Assembly (NCBI GenBank): GCA_946535435.1 | Contig: CAMNDM010000048.1 | Location: 1-25,560 of the forward strand | Length of the DNA stretch: 25,560 bases | Direction of reading: 5' to 3' | Source: Physcocola sp002396385 | GTDB taxonomy: Bacteria; Bacteroidota; Bacteroidia; Bacteroidales; Paludibacteraceae | Shown: piece by piece, positions 15,740 to 23,420 of the stretch | Layout of the letters: every line of letters starts with the position of its first letter | How positions within the stretch are numbered: the first letter of the stretch is position 1 | The notes under the pieces: generated by a model | What the model was told of the DNA's origin: nothing | The model's database searches: none | The model's input: only the letters and a program-made list of their open reading frames with translations | Translations under genes and position numbers: made by a program

Positions 15740-16210
15740 ATGGAAGAGCTACACAGTTTGGGCAGAAAGACCAACTACCCCACCGACTATGCGCCCGAGG
15801 TTTTGGAATGCTTTCAAAACAAGCACCCGGAAAACGACTACTGGGTAAAATTCAATTGTCCGGAATTCACAAGCCTCTGCCCGATAACCGGCCAGCCAGA
15901 CTTTGCAACCATCTACATAAGTTACGTGCCCGACGAGAAAATGGTGGAAAGCAAAAGTCTGAAACTCTACCTATTCAGCTTCAGAAACCATGGCGATTTT
16001 CACGAGAATTGTGTAAACACCATTATGAAAGACCTGATAAAATTAATGAATCCCAAATATATAGAAGTATGGGGTAAGTTCATGCCAAGAGGGGGTATAT
16101 CGATAGACCCATGGTGCAATTATGGAAAGCCAGGGACCCGCTACGAAAAACTGGCCGAGCACCGCTTTGCAAACCACGACATCAATCCGGAAACAGTAGA
16201 CAACCGGTAA
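15740..16210 (+). CDS. queF: NADPH-dependent preQ0 reductase QueF
   Basis: Reduces the nitrile of preQ0 to the aminomethyl of preQ1, using two NADPH. At 156 residues it is the short (unimodular) T-fold form. The catalytic Cys is in CPEFTSLCPITGQPDF. The QueF motif SKSLKLYLFSFRNHGDFHEN follows, as expected. It lies 2 bp after queC and is co-transcribed from the preQ1-controlled promoter. Its product is the riboswitch ligand, giving a closed feedback loop. The stop is followed at once by the next promoter, with no visible terminator. Confidence 0.97.
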   Translation: MEELHSLGRKTNYPTDYAPEVLECFQNKHPENDYWVKFNCPEFTSLCPITGQPDFATIYISYVPDEKMVESKSLKLYLFSFRNHGDFHENCVNTIMKDLIKLMNPKYIEVWGKFMPRGGISIDPWCNYGKPGTRYEKLAEHRFANHDINPETVDNR

Positions 16211-16211
16211 G

Positions 16212-16242
16212 TTTGATATATATCTATTTTTCGCTAATTTTG
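16212..16242 (+). promoter_or_regulatory. Bacteroidota-type promoter of the DUF5063-exonuclease unit
   Basis: TTTG (16212-16215), 19 nt, TAATTTTG (16235-16242): both boxes match the consensus. Start of transcription is expected near 16248, giving a leader of about 24 nt to the ATG at 16272. Confidence 0.82.
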
Positions 16243-16271
16243 TATAGAAAATTCGAATAAAGCAACAACAA

Positions 16272-16850
16272 ATGCAAAAAGAAAGCGAGGCAAATTCATC
16301 CCTATACTCAGCAAATGTGGTCGAGTTCGTGACAGTAGCGAACGAATACTGCTGCCAGCTTGAGCAATGCGGCAAAAGCAATAATCGCGACTTCTTAGAC
16401 AGAATGAGCAAAATAATACCATTGCTCTACTTAAAGACAGCACTACTACCCGAGCTCATCAGCAGTTTGAACGATGACGTTGAATCGTTCGTGACAGAAG
16501 ACGACTACGAAGCAGTCCGACAGAACATAGCCCGCTTACTTGGAGAATTAGACAACTATCTTGACACCCAGGTGAGCGACATGCAGTATAGTTTAGAGCC
16601 TCTTCCAGCCAGCATCTCGGAAAATTTGGCAGACGTCTATCAAGACTTGAAAGACATGATATTGAACTTCAACAGTGCCAATGGTTCAGTCATGATAGAA
16701 GCAATTGTTTTTTGCAAAGACAACTTCAAAAATGTATGGGGGCAGAAACTACTGAGTTCACTAGTGGCCATTCATAACGCTCTCTATTCATCGGACAGCG
16801 ACTTCACGACAAACGAAACCGAAGGAAATGACGACGACACGAAATTTTAA
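16272..16850 (+). CDS. DUF5063 domain protein
   Basis: A 192-residue, mostly alpha-helical, acidic cytoplasmic protein with no membrane segment. It matches DUF5063 as I know it (VVEFVTVANEYCCQLEQ, then DFLDRMSKIIPLLYLKTALL). The function is unknown. Family members are commonly encoded directly upstream of a 3'-5' exonuclease, as here, where the stop codon overlaps the next gene by 23 bp. This hints at a shared role, perhaps in RNA or DNA turnover, but nothing in the sequence shows a catalytic site. It is transcribed from a full two-box promoter. Confidence 0.86.
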   Translation: MQKESEANSSLYSANVVEFVTVANEYCCQLEQCGKSNNRDFLDRMSKIIPLLYLKTALLPELISSLNDDVESFVTEDDYEAVRQNIARLLGELDNYLDTQVSDMQYSLEPLPASISENLADVYQDLKDMILNFNSANGSVMIEAIVFCKDNFKNVWGQKLLSSLVAIHNALYSSDSDFTTNETEGNDDDTKF

Positions 16851-17424
16851 GCCAAGCCTGACAAAAGACGAGCTTAACGAACTAGAGGCCGAAACATATA
16901 GTGGTAACATATGCATCGTCAATACAGAAGAAGAGGCGGAAGCCGCATGCTCGCATTTAATGAAACAAAAAATTGTAGGCTTCGATACAGAAACAAAACC
17001 CTCGTTTACAAAAGGCGAGACCCACAACGTTGCCCTTATGCAAATAAGTGATTCAACGAATTGCTACCTTTTCAGGCTCAACCAGATAGGGATGCCAAAT
17101 TGTCTTGCTAAATTCTTGAAATCGAAGCGGGTAAAAAAAATCGGGCTATCAACAAAAGACGATTTTAGAGCATTAGCACAAATAAAAAACGATTTAAAGC
17201 CCGACAACTTCATAGAATTGCAGAATTATGTCACCACGTTCGGCATCGAGGAAAAGAGTTTGTCGAAAATCTATGCTATAGTCTTTGGCAAAAGGATCTC
17301 GAAAGGACAGCGCCTCAGCAATTGGGAAGCAGAAGAGTTAAGCCCGAAACAACAGCTATACGCAGCACTCGATGCATACGCCACCAGAAAAATCTTCATC
17401 GAATTGGAAGGGATTGTAGAATAA
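16828..17424 (+). CDS. DEDDy-type 3'-5' exonuclease domain protein
   Basis: Short (198 aa) single-domain exonuclease of the RNase D/WRN-like DEDD superfamily, removing nucleotides from 3' ends with two metal ions. Exo I is GFDTETKPSF with D53 and E55. Exo II falls at LSTKDDFRAL (D111 or D112). Exo III is YAALDAYATRKIF with Y178 and D182, making it DEDDy. There is no HRDC or polymerase domain, so substrates (tRNA, RNA or DNA ends) cannot be told. It overlaps DUF5063 by 23 bp and is followed by a hairpin terminator. Confidence 0.92.
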   Translation: MTTTRNFKPSLTKDELNELEAETYSGNICIVNTEEEAEAACSHLMKQKIVGFDTETKPSFTKGETHNVALMQISDSTNCYLFRLNQIGMPNCLAKFLKSKRVKKIGLSTKDDFRALAQIKNDLKPDNFIELQNYVTTFGIEEKSLSKIYAIVFGKRISKGQRLSNWEAEELSPKQQLYAALDAYATRKIFIELEGIVE

Positions 17425-17426
17425 AA

Positions 17427-17458
17427 GAAAAGGGTTCCTAATTAAAGGAGCCCTTTTC
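17427..17458 (+). terminator. Hairpin terminator after the exonuclease
   Basis: Arms 17427-17438 and 17447-17458 pair over 12 positions with one G-U and an 8-nt loop. The U-rich part is inside the 3' arm (CCCTTTTC), and no long T-run follows, so the terminator may be leaky. Confidence 0.7.
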
Positions 17459-17668
17459 TGCTATCAGAACGATTCACATCGGCAATAGCAACACTTGTCT
17501 TATTTAACCATTTGAAAATTTTAATCTATGAAAACAATCCTACAAAAAATCAATTAACATTTGATGTTCGAGACAAAATAAGCGCCAATAAGCCAAAGGG
17601 TGGTAATTTTTTCAACAAGAGGCAAAAATCCTTCAACATAGGCTATCGCTTATCGCAGAAAAATAACC

Positions 17669-17676
17669 TACATTTG
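17669..17676 (+). promoter_or_regulatory. -7 box of the kinase-regulator-LRR operon promoter
   Basis: TACATTTG fits TAnnTTTG, 24 nt upstream of the kinase ATG at 17701. This supports the short-leader start and argues against the open frame from 17512 being translated. Confidence 0.65.
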
Positions 17677-17700
17677 TATGGAAAAAAGAACAAAACCACA

Positions 17701-18837
17701 ATGATAGATACCATAATACGCAACAACAAGCTATCAGAATTCCTTGTATGGATAGCCGTATTCGGAATAATGATTGTTAGTAATACAGCTATAGACTTCC
17801 GACTGTCGATACTTACCGCCACATCAATAGAATTAGGTCTGATAGCGATAACCTATACCGACCGATATGTACTAATTCCCAAGATACTGGAAAAAAAAGG
17901 GACTGCGGTATATCTGCTTGTCTCAGTATGTATTTTAACTGCGCTGATACCTCTTTTTACCACCATGGACCAAGAGGTTACAAACTACTACATTGACAAT
18001 ATAATAAACACACCAGAAGACATTTCGCTTTTAGACACTAATCTGCCCTCAGAAAAGAAAGTATTTTTTCCACAAGAGGCCATGCAGGACGAGAGCCGTG
18101 AAGCACTGATAATCAGCGCTCCCACAAAGATAGCAGTTTTGTTCATATGCGCATTTTTTTTAGACTTCATGCTGTATTATTCACAGAAGAAAAAAAAGGA
18201 AGAGGCAATAAAAGGGGAACTAGAACGCGAAAGGAACGAAATGGAGTTACGATTCCTGCGTTCACAGATCAATCCTCATTTTCTTTTCAACTCGCTCAAC
18301 AACATCTATTCGATGGTATATACGAACGACAAAAACGCCCCCGACAGCATACTTATACTTTCCGAGATGCTCCGTTATGTGACAGACGAAAGCAAACAAT
18401 CCCACATCCTACTGAGAGATGAGATCAAATACATTGAAAATTACATCAGATTCCAGCAATTTAGTTACGAAAATTCATTAAATTTAAGTTTCGAGAAAGA
18501 TGTTGAATCGGAACGTGTGTACATATCACCGATGCTATTGGAACCGTTCGTTGAAAACAGTTTCAAATATAGCGATTTAGGTTCAAGGAAAGACGCTTAT
18601 CTCAGAGTCTCGTTGAAAACCAGAGGGAACAAACTCTATTTTTCAACATCGAATACAAAAGGGCCTAAAAAAAAGGGAAAAACAGAACGTGAGGGAGTCG
18701 GCATAAAAAATGTGGAAAAAAGGCTACAACTACTCTACCCGACAACACACAAACTGGACATAGAAGAAACTGACAACACTTTCACCATCAAGTTGGAACT
18801 CGAGATAGAGGAAAACATAAAAACAACGAAAGAATAG
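17701..18837 (+). CDS. LytS/YehU-type sensor histidine kinase
   Basis: A 378-residue membrane kinase of the His_kinase (PF06580) type. Four N-terminal hydrophobic helices (about residues 13-30, 36-53, 68-88 and 143-160) enclose a small extracytoplasmic stretch between helices 3 and 4. The phosphoacceptor region is RSQINPHFLFNSLNNI with His193. The ATP-binding domain has LLEPFVENSFKYSD as its N-box, and the late GVGIKNVEKRLQLLY is the G-box. The signal it senses is unknown. It is followed after 9 bp by a LytTR regulator, clearly its partner, and then by two LRR genes. Confidence 0.94.
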   Translation: MIDTIIRNNKLSEFLVWIAVFGIMIVSNTAIDFRLSILTATSIELGLIAITYTDRYVLIPKILEKKGTAVYLLVSVCILTALIPLFTTMDQEVTNYYIDNIINTPEDISLLDTNLPSEKKVFFPQEAMQDESREALIISAPTKIAVLFICAFFLDFMLYYSQKKKKEEAIKGELERERNEMELRFLRSQINPHFLFNSLNNIYSMVYTNDKNAPDSILILSEMLRYVTDESKQSHILLRDEIKYIENYIRFQQFSYENSLNLSFEKDVESERVYISPMLLEPFVENSFKYSDLGSRKDAYLRVSLKTRGNKLYFSTSNTKGPKKKGKTEREGVGIKNVEKRLQLLYPTTHKLDIEETDNTFTIKLELEIEENIKTTKE

Positions 18838-18846
18838 GCATTGCTT

Positions 18847-19593
18847 ATGGAAAATACACAGAAAATACGGGTAATGGTAGTTGATGACGAATATCCAGCC
18901 CGAAAATTATTGTCGGACTACATATCGAAAGTGCCCAACCTCGAGCTATGCAAACAGTGCAGCAACGCACTGGAAACAGCAGCATACCTACAAAACAACC
19001 AAATCGACCTGATGTTCACCGACATACAGATGCCGGAACTATCGGGTTTAGATTTTGTCAAAACAATGGTAAACAAGCCAATGGTCGTCTTTACGACCGC
19101 ATATTCGGAATATGCCCTTGAAAGTTACGAATTAGAGGCTGTGTATTATCTACTTAAGCCCATTTCATTTGCCAGTTTCATGAAGGCGGTCAACAAGGCG
19201 ACAGAGTTGTTCAACCTTAAACATGCGACAGAAAACCAAGTCAAAAGCAGCCAGGCTGATACCAAAGACTTTATAATGGTGAAAGCCGACTACAAACTTT
19301 ATAAGATCAACTTCGACGACTTAATTTTCATAGAAGGTCAAAGCGAATACGTAACTTTCCATATGGTAGACAAGAAAATAACAGCCTACTACTCTTTAAA
19401 GAAGCTAGAAGAGGAGCTACCCGCCAACCGTTTCCTTCGTATCCATAAATCGTACATTGTGGCACAAAAAAGGATTGAAGCCATCGAAGGCAATATGGTT
19501 GTAATAGGGAAGGAGAAACTGTCGATAGGGAAAAATTACAAAGAAGTATTAATGCAAGCTCTATTCCGAAACGAAGACAGCACACAACTTTAA
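18847..19593 (+). CDS. LytTR-type response regulator
   Basis: A 248-residue two-domain regulator. The receiver domain has the acidic pair D13/D14 (VVDDE), the phosphorylated Asp59 in FTDIQMP, TTAYSEYA and the lysine in LLKPISF. The C-terminal LytTR DNA-binding domain (about residues 145-240) has the family strands FIMVKADYKLYKINFDDL and FIEGQSEYVTFHM, then RFLRIHKSYIVA. The frame opens at a TTG at 18841, but the ATG at 18847 is preferred. It binds direct-repeat DNA sites in known relatives. A gap of only 5 bp to the first LRR gene means the LRR proteins are made with it. Confidence 0.95.
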   Translation: MENTQKIRVMVVDDEYPARKLLSDYISKVPNLELCKQCSNALETAAYLQNNQIDLMFTDIQMPELSGLDFVKTMVNKPMVVFTTAYSEYALESYELEAVYYLLKPISFASFMKAVNKATELFNLKHATENQVKSSQADTKDFIMVKADYKLYKINFDDLIFIEGQSEYVTFHMVDKKITAYYSLKKLEEELPANRFLRIHKSYIVAQKRIEAIEGNMVVIGKEKLSIGKNYKEVLMQALFRNEDSTQL

Positions 19594-19598
19594 AGAAA

Positions 19599-21437
19599 AT
19601 GCAGAACATCTTCATAAATACCCCAGGCACTCTGAAAGAACAATTAGACGAGACAGAGTGGAGAAGGTTAAAGGGCTTAAAACTAAAAGGAAAGATAAAC
19701 GATAGAGACATTGAATGGATAGACAATCTGACTGCCATAAACAAAGGTATCTACATCATTGACCTTTTTGAATGTATACTTCCAGAAAACCACAAACATT
19801 ATATATTCTTTGAGAGAGGCTTGGGCAACCTGAACATACCGGAAGGTTTGGAAACCTTGGAACGAAACAGTTTGAAATGTTTGTCAATTAATACGCTAAG
19901 TCTTCCCAAAAGTTTGAGAAAAATTGAAAAAGGAGCATTAAACGGATGCCACGAGCTTAAAATAATTAACGTTAACGAGCAAAATCCTTCATATAAATCA
20001 GTCAACGGACTGCTTTATACAAAAGAAGGGAAAGAGTTTCTATTCTGCCCACCGAAACGGGAAGGTGAAATACAAATAAAGGAAGGTACTCAAAAAATAG
20101 CGTCCAGAGCATTTGCCGGTTGTGAGAGACTCAACACCGTTGTATTGCCTCGAAGTATAGATAAAGAGCGGACCGGCACCCTAATCCACGATTTCACCAA
20201 CAAGAAGACAGAAATAAGGTGGAACATCGACCACGACAAGTATAACGTGGGCGACACAAACTATACAGAAGGAGGAAAGGTTCTGGAAAAACACCTTTCC
20301 GAAGCTGAAGACTACAAAGAAGGAGACCCTCATTACGACCTTTTGAAAAAGGGAGAATACGACTTTTGCGTTCCAAGCGGAGTAGAAGAAATTGCCAGTA
20401 GCGCTTTTACCAACAGTTTCCAACTGCGGAGCATAAAACTACCAAATTCTCTACAAAGAATAGGAGAAAAGGCATTCGAAAACTGTACGCACTTAACGGC
20501 TATAGAAATGCCAAACAAACTAAAAGAAGTTGGAAACGACTGTTTTAATGCCTGCCGGAATTTAGGGAAAATATGTTGTTGGGCGCAAACACCACCAAAG
20601 TGCAAAGGACCTGTTATAGACAATTCACAAGACAAAATGCTCTACGTGCCCAAAGGCACAATAGACAAATATAAGAAAGCAAAAGGCTGGAAACTATTTA
20701 AGAACATTAGAGAAGTAGACTCATTCACGTCAGTAGTCTACCGACTAGGGAATGGGGAGAAAAACACCATAACCTACTCACCAACAATTGTAAAAACAGA
20801 ACTGAAAGCGTATTTGTGTGATATATGGCAAAACGTTAGTAAAATTTCAATTTCGGGAAAGATAAACGATAACGACATTGATTTTTTAAGAGAGATGTGC
20901 ATAAAGGGCCAACTTTCAGAAATAGACTTAGGCGAAACGCAGACAACAGGATTAAAATATAAATCGTTTGCCGACGCCGAACGCCTCTCATCCATTATAC
21001 TACCAGACTCTATAACCATTATACCGAACAGCCTTTTTATAGGTTGCAAACGGCTGAAAAAAGTTGTAATAGGAACGAACACGGCCACAATAGAAGATTT
21101 TGCGTTTGCAGACTGTTGTTCATTAAAACACATTGATTTAAGTGGAAGCATCAGCCATATAGGGAGGGGGGCATATTGGAACTGCCAGTTGCTAGACACC
21201 ATCAATTTGGGCGATAACGAACTAACCATATCAGAAGATGCATTCCGAAATTGTGTATCTTTGCGACGGATTAACTGCCATTACCACATACCACCTCATT
21301 GTAAAGAAGACTCATTTTCTTCGTATTGCTACCAGAATGTAGAACTGACAGTACCCCTGAACGGTTATGCGACATACCAGCAAGACAAGATATGGAGTTC
21401 CTTCACAAAGGTTACAGCAGAAAACATCCTTTTTTAG
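19599..21437 (+). CDS. BspA-like leucine-rich repeat protein, two modules, no signal peptide
   Basis: A 612-residue LRR_5 (BspA-like) protein. It is built from two modules. Module 1 (about 1-375) has an N-terminal cap with KGLKLKGKINDRDIEW, LRRs such as SLPKSLRKIEKGAL.GC, a BspA signature block (residues 126-175) and a cap around TPPKCK....LYVPKG. Module 2 (about 380-612) repeats the plan with KISISGKINDNDIDFL and a cap at IPPHCK....LTVPLNG. A charged segment (residues about 188-255) without LRR spacing interrupts module 1. BspA-like proteins are usually secreted; here the N-terminus (MQNIFINTPGTLKEQLDE) is charged, so it is probably cytoplasmic. Role unknown; it is co-transcribed with the kinase and regulator. 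Confidence 0.9.
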   Translation: MQNIFINTPGTLKEQLDETEWRRLKGLKLKGKINDRDIEWIDNLTAINKGIYIIDLFECILPENHKHYIFFERGLGNLNIPEGLETLERNSLKCLSINTLSLPKSLRKIEKGALNGCHELKIINVNEQNPSYKSVNGLLYTKEGKEFLFCPPKREGEIQIKEGTQKIASRAFAGCERLNTVVLPRSIDKERTGTLIHDFTNKKTEIRWNIDHDKYNVGDTNYTEGGKVLEKHLSEAEDYKEGDPHYDLLKKGEYDFCVPSGVEEIASSAFTNSFQLRSIKLPNSLQRIGEKAFENCTHLTAIEMPNKLKEVGNDCFNACRNLGKICCWAQTPPKCKGPVIDNSQDKMLYVPKGTIDKYKKAKGWKLFKNIREVDSFTSVVYRLGNGEKNTITYSPTIVKTELKAYLCDIWQNVSKISISGKINDNDIDFLREMCIKGQLSEIDLGETQTTGLKYKSFADAERLSSIILPDSITIIPNSLFIGCKRLKKVVIGTNTATIEDFAFADCCSLKHIDLSGSISHIGRGAYWNCQLLDTINLGDNELTISEDAFRNCVSLRRINCHYHIPPHCKEDSFSSYCYQNVELTVPLNGYATYQQDKIWSSFTKVTAENILF

Positions 21438-21455
21438 AACCGACATAAAACACCT

Positions 21456-22670
21456 ATGACAATAATAGAAAACAAAAACGCTGGGCAACTAGAAAAGCAG
21501 CTCACTCCCAAAGAATGGTCGGCAACTACCGACCTTCAGGTCACAGGAACAATAAACTACAGCGACTGGAAATTTATAGGGTCACTAAAAAAATACAACA
21601 ACCTCTCGCATCTTGACATCAGTAAGACACAGGGACTTACAACAACGGGAGAAATCGATTACGTTTTCAGCAGATTCAGAAGTCTTGAAACTATTCTGCT
21701 TCCTGAGGGGGTAACAAGCATAGATGCCTGCACATTTGAAAATTGCGACCATCTACAACACATATATCTACCCTCGACAATAAAGTCAATAGAAGAGATG
21801 GCCTTCAAGGGTTGCCGATCGTTGCAGAAAATAAACCTGCCGATAGGTCTAAAGAAAATAGGAACCTATGCGTTTTGGGACTGTACCGCACTTCAAAGCA
21901 TTGAACTACCCGAAACACTAGAGAGTCTGGAAGGGGGAGCTTTTACAAACTGTAGTGACTTGAAAGGAATAACAATACCCCATGGTCTGAAAAAGATTCC
22001 AGAAAACAGTTTTCGGAATTGTGTTGCCTTATTATCAGTATCGCTAGCAGAAGGAATTGAGGAAATAAAAGGAAAGGCGTTCGAACACTGCATGCGGATT
22101 ACAGAAATCAAACTACCAGACGGACTGATATCAATAAGCGAAGAGGCATTTAAAGGATGCATAAAATTAAGGCACATAAACTTGCCAGATTCGCTAGTTG
22201 AGATCGGCAAAAAAGCATTTGAAGACTGTTCATCACTTATAGCTATCACACTGCCTAAAGGCTTAAAAGTATTGTGTAATGAAGTATTAAGGGGATGTAG
22301 CCACCTCGAAAAAATTAACATTCCAAGCAGCCGAAGCGAACTTCAAACAAACGGCAGATGGAAATACACCGGACTTCAGAAACTGGGAGAAGAATCGCTA
22401 AGGCATTGTAGAAGTTTAACGAACATAACACTTCCTGCAAGCTTGAGGCTGATAGATTCTCACGCATTCAGAGGTTGTAAGCTCATCAGTTCAATCGAAT
22501 GTCTGGCCCCCAATCCACCAATAGCCATGCCGAATAGTTTTGCAGGCGTAGACACAGAAAATGTGGTTCTTTACGTTCCAACCCAACAAATCGCCAAATA
22601 TAGGGAAGCAAATGGTTGGAACAAGTTCAAAATTATAAAGGGGAAGGATGATAGCGACATATTTGTTTAA
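21456..22670 (+). CDS. BspA-like leucine-rich repeat protein, single module
   Basis: A 404-residue LRR_5 protein and paralogue of its upstream neighbour. The N-terminal cap (about 1-60) has TDLQVTGTINYSDWKF, matching the caps of both modules of the neighbour. About eleven 23-residue repeats follow, of the form LP.GL..I...AF.NC..L..I, covering residues 75-350. The C-terminal cap has ECLAPNPPIAMP, LYVPTQQIAKY and GWNKFKII. No signal peptide, lipobox or sorting domain is seen, so it is most likely cytoplasmic. It lies 18 bp after the first LRR gene, in the same operon. Regular cysteines (one per repeat) fit a reduced cytosolic environment. Confidence 0.92.
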   Translation: MTIIENKNAGQLEKQLTPKEWSATTDLQVTGTINYSDWKFIGSLKKYNNLSHLDISKTQGLTTTGEIDYVFSRFRSLETILLPEGVTSIDACTFENCDHLQHIYLPSTIKSIEEMAFKGCRSLQKINLPIGLKKIGTYAFWDCTALQSIELPETLESLEGGAFTNCSDLKGITIPHGLKKIPENSFRNCVALLSVSLAEGIEEIKGKAFEHCMRITEIKLPDGLISISEEAFKGCIKLRHINLPDSLVEIGKKAFEDCSSLIAITLPKGLKVLCNEVLRGCSHLEKINIPSSRSELQTNGRWKYTGLQKLGEESLRHCRSLTNITLPASLRLIDSHAFRGCKLISSIECLAPNPPIAMPNSFAGVDTENVVLYVPTQQIAKYREANGWNKFKIIKGKDDSDIFV

Positions 22671-22715
22671 AATTGTTGAAAAATAATCCTCAAAAAATGA
22701 TTTTTACTAGATTAT

Positions 22716-22746
22716 TTTGCATAATTGAAAAAAGGTAATAAATTTG
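22716..22746 (+). promoter_or_regulatory. Bacteroidota-type promoter in a convergent intergenic gap
   Basis: TTTG (22716-22719), 19 nt, TAAATTTG (22739-22746). It has the same architecture as the promoter at 16212, but no open reading frame follows. Start of transcription is expected near 22751. Confidence 0.65.
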
Positions 22747-22750
22747 CATA

Positions 22751-22862
22751 TCATTCAATAGAAAAAAGGATTCACATATATTTCTAAATTTTCCATATCA
22801 TTTCATAGTTATAGATTTAAGTAAAAAACATACTTAGTTGTGAAACTAGGTATGTTTTTTTT
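22751..22862 (+). ncRNA. Candidate intergenic small RNA
   Basis: A transcript of about 110 nt is inferred from the two-box promoter at 22716-22746 and the strong terminator at 22823-22862. The body is AU-rich and contains no ATG. It matches no RNA family I recognise. The terminator may simply serve the two flanking convergent genes, so the call rests mainly on the promoter. Confidence 0.4.
22823..22862. terminator. Strong bidirectional terminator
   Basis: Arms 22823-22839 and 22844-22860 form a 17-bp stem with one G-U and a 4-nt loop. There is a T-run on the plus strand and, through the A-run, on the minus strand. It ends the LRR operon and the acyltransferase gene, which converge here. Confidence 0.93.
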
Positions 22863-22887
22863 ATTCAAAGGCTAATTGCAATAACGA

Positions 22888-23394
22888 TTAATCTAATTTC
22901 TTGATAACAACGGCCGGATTTCCAGCCAACATTTGGTGACCATCAGGGAAAGATTTTGTAACAACAGCACCTGCAGCCACAACAGTATGTTCACCCAATT
23001 CAACACCAGCCAAAATTATGGAGTTTGCAGCCAGCCAAGAATTCTTCCTTATAATTATAGGCTTGCATTTAACATACTCTTCAAGATTATTCTTATCGTG
23101 GTTCATGCTGATAAGGGAAACACGGGGGCCAACATAAACATTCTCCTCGATAACAATACCATTTCGCCCATCGATGTAGCACCCCATTGAATAACCAGGA
23201 GCTTTAGTACCATTCTTAATATTCTCTGGGCACTTAACCAACGAAGTGAAATGAACGGGCCAAGGCGTACTTCTATTTAGTCCTAAAATTCTTTGCCAAA
23301 CAATATACTTGATTAGAGTCTTGTTGTAATACTGTTCGTTATGGAACTGAGGATAAAACAGATGCAAGAATTTCTTGAATAATGCTTTCAACAT
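22888..23394 (-). CDS. Hexapeptide-repeat acyltransferase (WcaF/maltose O-acetyltransferase type)
   Basis: Left-handed beta-helix acyltransferase, probably acetylating a sugar with acetyl-CoA in glycan or capsule synthesis. Hexapeptide repeats run through GIVIEENVYVGPRVSLI and IILAGVELGEHTVVAAGAVVTKSF. The catalytic His is in ISMNHDKNN. It ends in the typical AGNPAVVIKKL. I use the ATG at 23394 (168 aa); the frame extends to 23448, but a promoter-like TAGCTTTG at 23413-23420 lies between the two, favouring the shorter form. It is a lone gene convergent with the LRR operon. The acceptor sugar is unknown. Confidence 0.9.
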   Translation of the reverse strand: MLKALFKKFLHLFYPQFHNEQYYNKTLIKYIVWQRILGLNRSTPWPVHFTSLVKCPENIKNGTKAPGYSMGCYIDGRNGIVIEENVYVGPRVSLISMNHDKNNLEEYVKCKPIIIRKNSWLAANSIILAGVELGEHTVVAAGAVVTKSFPDGHQMLAGNPAVVIKKLD

Positions 23395-23412
23395 AGCTGT
23401 AAATAATTTTGG

Positions 23413-23420
23413 CAAAGCTA
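23413..23420 (-). promoter_or_regulatory. Probable -7 box of the acyltransferase gene
   Basis: Minus-strand TAGCTTTG fits TAnnTTTG, about 19 nt upstream of the ATG at 23394. The -33 box is not matched. Confidence 0.5.

Noticed and set aside
17512..17700. N-terminal extension of the histidine kinase
   Set aside because: A TTG start, low-complexity residues, and a -7 box at 17669 placed inside it; the ATG at 17701 fits the family.
20774..21229. Minus-strand open frame within the first LRR gene
   Set aside because: Shadow of the LRR coding frame, with no independent support.
21700..22480. Regular spacing of similar short sequences, at first like a repeat array
   Set aside because: The period is 69 bases in frame with 23-residue LRRs; it is coding repetition, not CRISPR or satellite DNA.
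22680..22718. AT-rich inverted repeat right after the second LRR gene as its terminator
   Set aside because: All A-T apart from one pair and no T-run; it overlaps the -33 box, and the stem at 22823 is far stronger.
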